A stretch of DNA of 64,000 nucleotides, taken from a virus. This document shows, piece after piece, positions 53,481 to 59,730 of this stretch (position 1 is the stretch's first letter; every line of letters begins with the position of its first letter). The stretch lies in the IMG/VR virus record IMGVR_UViG_3300021479_000006, positions 102,901 through 166,900 of that record; one strand, written 5' to 3'. The notes beneath the pieces are model-generated. The model worked only from the letters and a program-made list of their open reading frames with translations, was not told where the DNA came from and searched no databases. Made by a program: the position numbers and the translations under genes.

Positions 53481-53496
53481 AAGTATTAGAAAGTTT

Positions 53497-53871
53497 ATGA
53501 AGAAGAGCTACGTAAAAAAATATAATGAATTTTTAAAGGAAGATGCCGGATGTGGATATGCTACACAAGGATCTTCAACTGGTATGGGTGCTGTAGTATC
53601 TCCAGGAATTAATACTGTTCCTGGTGTTCCTGGATCAGCTGGTTCAGGAGATTTCGGTTCACCCTTTTTACCAACAGCAGCTCTTAAGAATACAATTTAT
53701 AAACCTAAAATGACAGACCGTCAAGGATCTAAAAGATATCGTGGAAAAGAAAAAGCTATTAATCAGCTTAAGTCATTATCAAAAACTAGAAAAACAGCAA
53801 GTTCGAGAGTTAAAGATAACGAACCATCAGCTGTAAAAAGTTTTTCTGATTTTATTAATGATTTTAAATAA
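53497..53871 (+). CDS. 124-aa tagged Gly/Pro-rich protein
   Basis: Starts MKKSYVKKYNEFLKEDAG, the recurrent tag. A Gly/Pro-rich middle is followed by a basic region, and the C-terminus ends VKSFSDFINDFK, a second copy of the tag-like sequence. Probably a capsid-internal protein. Confidence 0.55.
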   Translation: MKKSYVKKYNEFLKEDAGCGYATQGSSTGMGAVVSPGINTVPGVPGSAGSGDFGSPFLPTAALKNTIYKPKMTDRQGSKRYRGKEKAINQLKSLSKTRKTASSRVKDNEPSAVKSFSDFINDFK

Positions 53872-53889
53872 TATTTTTGAACTATTCAT

Positions 53890-54354
53890 ATGGGAAAATA
53901 TGTAAAAACATTTGAGAATTTTATAAATGATGGTAAACAGATTGGTGACTATTTTTTAACAAACACAGATTATAAAAAACTTATAGATGAAGGATATGGA
54001 CCTGATGAAGACGAAATCGATAATTACCTTAACACACTTAACAATTATTATAATAACGGTGGAAAAATTAGAAGAATTATTTTTTCATCTAAAGTTAATA
54101 AAAACTTAGGTCATCACTGGACACATATGAATAATGATATTGATAATTACATTCAAGATTTATTCGACTTTTTACATGATGAAGGAAAAGTTACGGATAA
54201 TCCACCTATAACTATAATAGAAGCAATAACACCACCACATAATGTAGGTGTTAAATACTCACTTGAACAATATCAAAATAATCCTTGGGAAGAAGAAATT
54301 TACATTAAAAACTCCAAACTATTAAAAGAAGTAAAAATTAGAAAGATTAAATAA
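53890..54354 (+). CDS. 154-aa tagged protein, ART-like tail possible
   Basis: Starts MGKYVKTFENFINDGKQ. The C-terminal NPWEEEIYIKNSKLLKEV has an E-x-E-like pattern near the end, as in some ADP-ribosyltransferases, but the rest does not clearly match. Treated as unknown. Confidence 0.45.
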   Translation: MGKYVKTFENFINDGKQIGDYFLTNTDYKKLIDEGYGPDEDEIDNYLNTLNNYYNNGGKIRRIIFSSKVNKNLGHHWTHMNNDIDNYIQDLFDFLHDEGKVTDNPPITIIEAITPPHNVGVKYSLEQYQNNPWEEEIYIKNSKLLKEVKIRKIK

Positions 54355-54357
54355 GAA

Positions 54358-55128
54358 TTAGTCCTTTTTAAGGCTGTAATGTTTATCGTAGGCTTTATTC
54401 TTTAAATCAAAAATTTTATCAATATATCCATTTCTTCTAAGAAGTTTGAATACAAGATTTTCCACTGAGTATTCACCTTCAGCTCTAAGACCAGCCTGAC
54501 GACCTTTCTTAATTTTATCCCAGATATCTTTTATTCGTTCTCTGAACTCAGCATAGTCTAAAGTATTAATATCAGCTTCAATATCATCTACTGTATCCAT
54601 AATAGACTCAGCCTTGATTTTAATCAATACATCATCTATTTTAACATTTTTAGGGTGAGGTTTCAGTATCCATTTATCATTTAGTAAAGAATAAATACCT
54701 GTAGAATCATGTTCAGCATTTATGTCTTGCATATACAATTCAACATCATAGTCCAAAATTTTAATATCATGAATAGTGTTAAATTCTCTTGTAACAGATA
54801 AAAGATAATTTTGTACAAGTGTTACATCAGAATTAACCTTAGAAAAATCTAATAAAATATGTAAGTCTATATCACTGTACTCAGACCATGTAAAGTTACA
54901 ATTCGATCCAGTTAGTATTATATCAGTATACTCAATACCAAGTTCAAAAGTTTTATAAAAATCTTCTGCTATACCTAATAACTTCTCACGAATTATAGGT
55001 TTTATCTTATCATCTGTTTCCCATATTAAAGGATTCAGTTCTTTTTTAACAGCAAAGCTCTTCAGAGGTTTTTCGATATCTTGTTCATGAGATCTTTCTG
55101 TTATAAAATCGATATAATTCTTAAGCAT
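54358..55128 (-). CDS. tagged nucleotidyltransferase
   Basis: 256 aa. Starts MLKNYIDFITERSHEQ (tag with I-T-E). Residues ~75-105 carry ILTGSNCNFTWSEYSDIDLHILLD, the G-S-x(n)-D-x-D signature of nucleotidyltransferases. May add nucleotides to proteins or RNA. GATATATAA precedes the ATG (minus strand, 55149-55157). Confidence 0.7.
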   Translation of the reverse strand: MLKNYIDFITERSHEQDIEKPLKSFAVKKELNPLIWETDDKIKPIIREKLLGIAEDFYKTFELGIEYTDIILTGSNCNFTWSEYSDIDLHILLDFSKVNSDVTLVQNYLLSVTREFNTIHDIKILDYDVELYMQDINAEHDSTGIYSLLNDKWILKPHPKNVKIDDVLIKIKAESIMDTVDDIEADINTLDYAEFRERIKDIWDKIKKGRQAGLRAEGEYSVENLVFKLLRRNGYIDKIFDLKNKAYDKHYSLKKD

Positions 55129-55148
55129 GTAACTTAATGATATTTAAC

Positions 55149-55157
55149 TTATATATC
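55149..55157 (-). promoter_or_regulatory. late-promoter-like motif GATATATAA
   Basis: GATATATAA on the coding strand ~20-28 bp before the tagged nucleotidyltransferase gene. Confidence 0.45.
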
Positions 55158-55587
55158 AAAGAAATTTATAATGAAATCTATTGATTACTAAGGCAGCTAA
55201 ACCTAATATTGTAACACTTCGATAAAACAGAGGTAGTATTACATCATTAAACAATGTACCTTTATATTTACTACCAACGATATTATGTAATTGTAAGAAA
55301 ACAATCCGGAAAGATATTAAACCAACAAAGAATATCCATTGTGAAGTCATAATACCAATCAGACAATAAAACAATAAGAAGTACTTTAGAAATAACCCAT
55401 ACATGATATGCTGTTGTATTAGTGGTTGGAGATTATTCCAGTCTTTACTAAGATCTATATTCTCACCAGAATTCATTAATTCTCTGGCTATGTTAACTCG
55501 TAGTTTCCATGATGACATATCTGAAAACAATATTAGAATAGACACTATAGCAACAAAATAGAAAATATAAATGTGTAGCATAATCAA
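55156..55587 (-). CDS. multi-spanning membrane protein
   Basis: 143 aa, about four hydrophobic segments (IYIFYFVAIVSILILF, YFLLFYCLIGIMTSQWIFFV, and the C-terminal VTILGLAALV). No motif recognised. Confidence 0.5.
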   Translation of the reverse strand: MIMLHIYIFYFVAIVSILILFSDMSSWKLRVNIARELMNSGENIDLSKDWNNLQPLIQQHIMYGLFLKYFLLFYCLIGIMTSQWIFFVGLISFRIVFLQLHNIVGSKYKGTLFNDVILPLFYRSVTILGLAALVINRFHYKFL

Positions 55588-55677
55588 ATGGATTTACATT
55601 TTATAGAATAAATATTTCTTTAGTTTAAACTTTTTACCATTTTTCATCTATTAAATTAAAAACCAAATTATTGTTTT

Positions 55678-56169
55678 ATGGGAAAGAAAGAAAAAGAACA
55701 CAAAAAGAGATCGCAAAATAGAACTCAAAGACTTAAAGATACTTTGAATCATAATAAAAAGCAGTATAAAGCCTGGATGGAAGAAACCAAGAAAGTACAA
55801 GCTCAGATAACTAAGGAATATCAAATGGCTCAACTTATCCAGAAGAACATTGACGATGTTAGAAATAAAGCACCAGAGATTTTCATAGTAAATGAAGATG
55901 GTACATATAAGTATAATACCGAATTAGTATCTGTTAATGATAAAGATGAAGTAGTATTTATTACTAGTAGTATTCCGGTATTTGAAACTTATAGTGATAA
56001 AAAAATAACAGCTCAACAATATTTAGAAATCATCAAAGACTTAACAGAAAATGAAAATACGGAAAAAGAAGAAATTCCGGAAATTGTTATTGATGAACCA
56101 ATGGTTACGATGCCAGCAAATGATGTAATACTCATTGAAGGTGTAACTAAGGATGATCTTCCTGAATAA
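55678..56169 (+). CDS. 163-aa basic-to-acidic hypothetical protein
   Basis: Strongly basic helical N-terminus (MGKKEKEHKKRSQNRTQRLKD), coiled-coil middle, acidic C-terminus. May bind nucleic acid. Followed by a strong terminator. Not recognised. Confidence 0.5.
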   Translation: MGKKEKEHKKRSQNRTQRLKDTLNHNKKQYKAWMEETKKVQAQITKEYQMAQLIQKNIDDVRNKAPEIFIVNEDGTYKYNTELVSVNDKDEVVFITSSIPVFETYSDKKITAQQYLEIIKDLTENENTEKEEIPEIVIDEPMVTMPANDVILIEGVTKDDLPE

Positions 56170-56192
56170 TTTTTCGCTTCTTTAATTATTCT

Positions 56193-56224
56193 AAAAGCCT
56201 GATAACAATATCAGGCTTTTTTTA
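56193..56224 (+). terminator. intrinsic terminator
   Basis: A 12-bp stem AAAAGCCTGATA with its complement around an ACAA loop, followed by Ts. Ends the 163-aa gene. Confidence 0.9.
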
Positions 56225-56239
56225 TTAGATAGATAAAAC

Positions 56240-56599
56240 ATGAACCAATTAAACGAGCATATACTTGAATTTTTAAAACTAATAAAGATTGATTTATCTG
56301 ACCGAGAAGAATCTTTTAGTCAATGTAAAAAAGTTTCTATTATGCTTGTTCAATATCTTAAAAGAAATTCAATCAACGCTGAGCTTATTAAAGTCAGTAG
56401 CTTTTTGAAAGGAGGATTCACACAAATTCATTCTAAATGGTGTATCATAGAAAGAAATTTCTGGAGTCATTATATCGTTAAAGTAGGCGATATTTATGTA
56501 GATTTAACATGGAATCAATTTATACCAGGATCTTCAGTACCAACATATTTTACTGAAGAAAATATTATATATTACTGGGAAAATTACTACGTAGTTTAA
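56240..56599 (+). CDS. 119-aa possible papain/transglutaminase-fold protein
   Basis: A Cys in SQCKKVSIMLVQYL (helix start), followed by HYIVKVGDIYVDLTWNQF carrying a His and an Asp in consecutive strands. This C...H...D order fits the papain-like/transglutaminase fold. Candidate cysteine protease or peptidyl enzyme; catalytic residues not proven. The CRISPR-like array begins ~30 bp downstream, in the opposite reading direction. Confidence 0.4.
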   Translation: MNQLNEHILEFLKLIKIDLSDREESFSQCKKVSIMLVQYLKRNSINAELIKVSSFLKGGFTQIHSKWCIIERNFWSHYIVKVGDIYVDLTWNQFIPGSSVPTYFTEENIIYYWENYYVV

Positions 56600-56600
56600 T

Positions 56601-57083
56601 TTATAAGAAGATTTCCTTGACTAACAACAAGGGGGGTTCTGACCTCCATTTGAGGTGCTTCAACATCGCTATAGATGCAGAGCCAAATGTTATAAAAGGT
56701 GTTGATGGCCTCCAATTGAGATGCTTCAACATCCATCGATTTAAAAGGATGTTCGCTTGGCAAGGTGTTTCTGGCCTCCAATTGAGATGCTTCAACATCT
56801 CGTGTACTTTTGTCAGCGAATTTGCTATTGGTGTTTCTGGCCTCCAATTGAGATGCTTCAACATCATGTTAGTTATAAATGTTTGAATGTCTTTATATTT
56901 CATACAATATTGTTTCTCAAAAACTGACCATATTATTGTATAATCAACATATAAGTAGCTATTTTTTCTATTGTACATCACAACATATCCTTCCGAATCT
57001 TCGAATATAATACCATAGGGGTATTTCTTATCCACTGAAATACTCCCTAACTTCGATATCAAAAATTCCTCCGATGTCATCAT
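56601..57083 (-). CDS. ORF ending in the CRISPR-like array
   Basis: 160 codons. The first ~72 residues (starts MMTSEEFLISKLG, ends DIQTFITNM) look like a small real protein. From codon ~73 the frame simply runs through the array: repeat and spacer together are 66 bp, so the frame stays open and each repeat reads MLKHLNWRPETP. The start overlaps the stop of the channel gene. Either the protein is cut short in function or the array was inserted into the 3' end of the gene. Confidence 0.4.
   Translation of the reverse strand: MMTSEEFLISKLGSISVDKKYPYGIIFEDSEGYVVMYNRKNSYLYVDYTIIWSVFEKQYCMKYKDIQTFITNMMLKHLNWRPETPIANSLTKVHEMLKHLNWRPETPCQANILLNRWMLKHLNWRPSTPFITFGSASIAMLKHLKWRSEPPLLLVKEIFL
56632..56865 (-). 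CRISPR. CRISPR-like mini-array: four 36-bp repeats, three 30-bp spacers
   Basis: Repeats at 56830-56865, 56764-56799, 56698-56733 and 56632-56667 (minus-strand order). The first two are identical, the third differs at 2 positions and the last at 5, as expected for the degenerate trailer end. Each spacer is exactly 30 bp and they are unrelated to each other. On the minus strand the repeat core is GCATCTCAATTGGAGGC, and the outer ends pair in part (TGTT with AACA). From memory, type VI-B (Cas13b) repeats are 36 nt with 30-nt spacers, GTTG/CAAC-type ends and a core of the same kind (GC...TTGGAGG). No cas gene is in the window. Orientation is inferred from the decay of the last repeat. Confidence 0.82.
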
Positions 57084-58168
57084 TAGTAAACCAGATTGTA
57101 TTTAAATAAAGTCTGTTGCCACTCAGTATCCATTGTATATTGAAGTATCAAAGGATTCAATTCTTTTCGTAATTCAGTATGTTCTTTATTAAACGCTATA
57201 CCGTAAAATTGTGTATCAAATTCCTTAGATGATAATTGAACGTGATTTTCAAAACCCTCTTTTTTAATTAAATATTTTAGAACGGGTGTATCATATACTA
57301 AAGCATCAAGTTCTCTATTTTTAATTGCATGGAGGCCTTCCACAACACTATTGAATCCTATATGACGTACGCCATGATCACTTAAATAAAAAGAGCTAGT
57401 TGTTCCAACAATGGTTCCAACTTTTTTCTTTTTTAGAGTATTGATATTTTCTATTTCATTTTCCAGCTTCTCCACAGTAAATGCTGCTGTAATCGAAGAT
57501 GAAATAATTGTATTGATAAAGAAACAAGCAAATATAAACACTATAATAATAAATTTACCAAGATTAGACCTGGTAACTTTATCACCGAAACCAACTGTAG
57601 CCTGGACAACAGCCATAAAATAAAAACCGTCAAAAATACCCATAGGACCAGAACTAAAATCAGGATTGTTTTTATATTCTATTATCCAAATAACAATACC
57701 CATAACAAATAGTAGAACAAAAAGAAAAACGAATACTCTGAGATAATCCCAAGATAATAGTTTTCGTATAATCAATGCTGAGGTTGATTCATCAACTGGG
57801 GTTGTAGCAACTCCATATGTCGTAATGAAATAAGGTTGGCTAAAATCAACCACCTGTAACCGCTGTGCATTAATAGTTATAGATCCAAAACCGATATCAA
57901 GCTTTCCTGTATTCACATCATGTAATAATGTTGCTATATTATCTAGGTGATATTCTATTACCACATACTCTATACCCTCTTTTTGAGCAATTTTATTCCA
58001 AAGATCAAAACTTAAACCACCATAACTATTGTCTTTGTTTTTCATTACAAAAGGTGGTGAAATGTAAGTACCAACAATTAACTTCTTTTTAATCGGTACA
58101 CCAAAGGAATTCACAGATATTATAAAGCTTAGAAATAATACCGATATAGTCTTCATTATATTTTTCAT
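57083..58168 (-). CDS. GluR0-like ligand-gated potassium channel
   Basis: 361 aa. Signal peptide (residues 1-~23), then SBP_bac_3-type lobe 1 (VGTYISPPFVMKNKDNSYGGLSFDLW; GFGSITINAQRLQVVDFSQPYF). After it come TM1 (~142-163), a pore loop with the K+ filter TVGFGD (191-196) and TM2 (~204-228), then lobe 2 to the C-terminus. This split order is that of prokaryotic ionotropic glutamate receptors such as GluR0. An extracytoplasmic amino-acid-like ligand would open a K+ pore. First gene of an operon-like unit whose transcript would include the CRISPR-like array. Confidence 0.88.
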   Translation of the reverse strand: MKNIMKTISVLFLSFIISVNSFGVPIKKKLIVGTYISPPFVMKNKDNSYGGLSFDLWNKIAQKEGIEYVVIEYHLDNIATLLHDVNTGKLDIGFGSITINAQRLQVVDFSQPYFITTYGVATTPVDESTSALIIRKLLSWDYLRVFVFLFVLLFVMGIVIWIIEYKNNPDFSSGPMGIFDGFYFMAVVQATVGFGDKVTRSNLGKFIIIVFIFACFFINTIISSSITAAFTVEKLENEIENINTLKKKKVGTIVGTTSSFYLSDHGVRHIGFNSVVEGLHAIKNRELDALVYDTPVLKYLIKKEGFENHVQLSSKEFDTQFYGIAFNKEHTELRKELNPLILQYTMDTEWQQTLFKYNLVY

Positions 58169-58191
58169 AGTAGGTTTAATGGTAATAGGGA

Positions 58192-58222
58192 CAAATATAT
58201 GTAATTTTTATAAAACTTAAAA
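58192..58222 (-). promoter_or_regulatory. Bacteroidetes-type promoter of the channel operon
   Basis: On the minus strand, TATATTTG (58192-58199) is a perfect -7 box with TTTT (58219-58222) at 19-bp spacing in the -33 position. It would start transcription ~20 bp before the channel gene. Confidence 0.55.
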
Positions 58223-58238
58223 GAGTTTTTTTATAGGA

Positions 58239-58249
58239 GATATATAAAG
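58239..58249 (+). promoter_or_regulatory. late-promoter-like motif GATATATAAAG
   Basis: GATATATAAAG ~20-30 bp before the 2H phosphoesterase gene at 58269, identical in its core to the structural-gene motifs. Confidence 0.45.
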
Positions 58250-58268
58250 AAAAGATAAAAACTTCTAT

Positions 58269-59171
58269 ATGAGTAATTTTTCATTAAATTTAAACAAACT
58301 ACACACATCTATACAGGACCTTGGTATAAAAAACATCAAAGTAGTAAAAACTGGCCATCAGGTGTTTTTCGAAGGTACCACTGAAAATAATATTAAACTT
58401 AAATTCAAACTTAACGAAGCTTGTCTGGGTCAAACTTCTCCAGCAGCTTGGAGTTATTCTGCTAATCCAGACAACGATTTATGGGTTCAAAGAATTTCCT
58501 TCCTACAAGATATACCAGAAGTTATTCAGGACATTATAAATAAGAAAAGATTTGATTCTTCTTATTTGAATACCATTAATGAAAATAAAGCTGAAGAAGA
58601 GACTAAGGAAGAGGAAACTGATAAAGACAGTGATAAAAAAGAAGGCCATAAATATGAATATGGTTGTTTAATGGGTGATATTGAATCTGAAGACTGGTCA
58701 TCAGACTTTGTTGAAGAGGAGGATCTTTTCTTTGATCCTGAAGAAGATGACGACCAGTTTGGTAGAGAAGAAGATAAGCATGTAACAATTTTATTTGGAT
58801 TCAAACAAGATGAAACTGATATGACTGACTTAGATAAATTTATTGAAAAAATAAAACCTATCGATGATTTAACTATCACCGGTATATCTTGCTTCAACTC
58901 AGAAAAATATGATGTTCTAAAATATGATATTGAGTCTGAAATATTAAGCAAATTAAATACCGAATTAAGAGAAGAGTTTCCTTATGAGAATGATCACCCA
59001 AAATATCATGCTCATATGACAATAGCATACTTGTTACCAGGTAAAGGTGAGAAATATGACGAGAAATATGAAGAACCTAAAAAATTGGAATCAATAACCA
59101 AACTTACTTATTCATTTCCATCCGGTGAAAAGAAAACATACACTTTAAAGGAAGATAAAGAAGAAAAATAA
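58269..59171 (+). CDS. 2H phosphoesterase-like protein
   Basis: 300 aa. N-terminal ~85-residue domain, an acidic linker (~105-165), then a C-terminal 2H domain with HVTILFGF and YHAHMTIAYLLPGKG (HxT twice). 2H enzymes cleave 2',5' or cyclic phosphodiesters; phage anti-CBASS proteins of the Acb1 group belong to this fold. The substrate here is unknown; the late-type motif upstream suggests late expression or packaging. Confidence 0.65.
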   Translation: MSNFSLNLNKLHTSIQDLGIKNIKVVKTGHQVFFEGTTENNIKLKFKLNEACLGQTSPAAWSYSANPDNDLWVQRISFLQDIPEVIQDIINKKRFDSSYLNTINENKAEEETKEEETDKDSDKKEGHKYEYGCLMGDIESEDWSSDFVEEEDLFFDPEEDDDQFGREEDKHVTILFGFKQDETDMTDLDKFIEKIKPIDDLTITGISCFNSEKYDVLKYDIESEILSKLNTELREEFPYENDHPKYHAHMTIAYLLPGKGEKYDEKYEEPKKLESITKLTYSFPSGEKKTYTLKEDKEEK

Positions 59172-59181
59172 AAAATTATCT

Positions 59182-59496
59182 ATGAAATTCTCCGAACTAA
59201 TAAAAGAATCCTTTTTCGATAAAAACGAAATCAAAACTATTGGTGATGTATTCAGACATAAATCTAGTTATAAAGATAAAGTTGCCTGGGCTGTTAATCA
59301 GATAATGATGGATACTGAAGGTATAAGTGAGAAATCATTTAAACTTCTAGATGAACTTAAAATTAACATTGAAAATGTTTTTGATAAAAATCGTACCGAG
59401 ATAGAGTCTTTGATAAAGGACTGCCAAGAAAAAGATTATAGGGTTGAATATACAGCCGAAAAAGTATATTATGATTTCTTCAAAAAAAGTGAGTAA
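59182..59496 (+). CDS. 104-aa tagged protein
   Basis: Starts MKFSELIKESFFDKNE (tag with I-K-E). Helical body. Directly after the 2H gene (10 bp) and with its stop overlapping the start of the next tagged gene. Unknown function; packaging inferred. Confidence 0.55.
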   Translation: MKFSELIKESFFDKNEIKTIGDVFRHKSSYKDKVAWAVNQIMMDTEGISEKSFKLLDELKINIENVFDKNRTEIESLIKDCQEKDYRVEYTAEKVYYDFFKKSE

Positions 59497-59682
59497 TGAA
59501 TAAATTTGTAAAGAGTTTTGAGGAATTTGTTAATGAATCAAACAATAATGATTACTATGAGGGTGATATTTTTCATTACCTTTGTTTAAATATATGAAGA
59601 CCCAGAAGCTAATGCTGCTTATACTGTAGGAACTCATGATGTAGAAGAAGCTTATGATTTCATAAAGATGAATATAGGTTAA
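59496..59682 (+). pseudogene. tagged gene broken by an AT slippage
   Basis: ATG at 59496 encodes MNKFVKSFEEFVNESNNN, an excellent tag. The frame ends at a TGA within an ATATATGAAG stretch, but adding one AT unit joins it to the open EDPEANAAYTVGTHDVEEAYDFIKMNIG frame ending at 59682. The loss of one AT in a short run (three instead of four) explains the break. It may be a sequencing error or a real phase-variable site. Confidence 0.6.
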
Positions 59683-59730
59683 TTATATTTTTTAGAATAC
59701 TTAATATATAGATTATAATTAAAAAATTTT

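Noticed and set aside
56617-56886. Plus-strand ORF of ~89 codons through the CRISPR-like array, and other open frames there
   Set aside because: Open frames exist on both strands because 66 bp is a multiple of three; the shared residues come only from the repeat DNA, and spacers share no similarity.
58562-58951. Antisense ORF rich in Ser
   Set aside because: It is the mirror of the acidic GAA/GAT-rich linker of the 2H protein.
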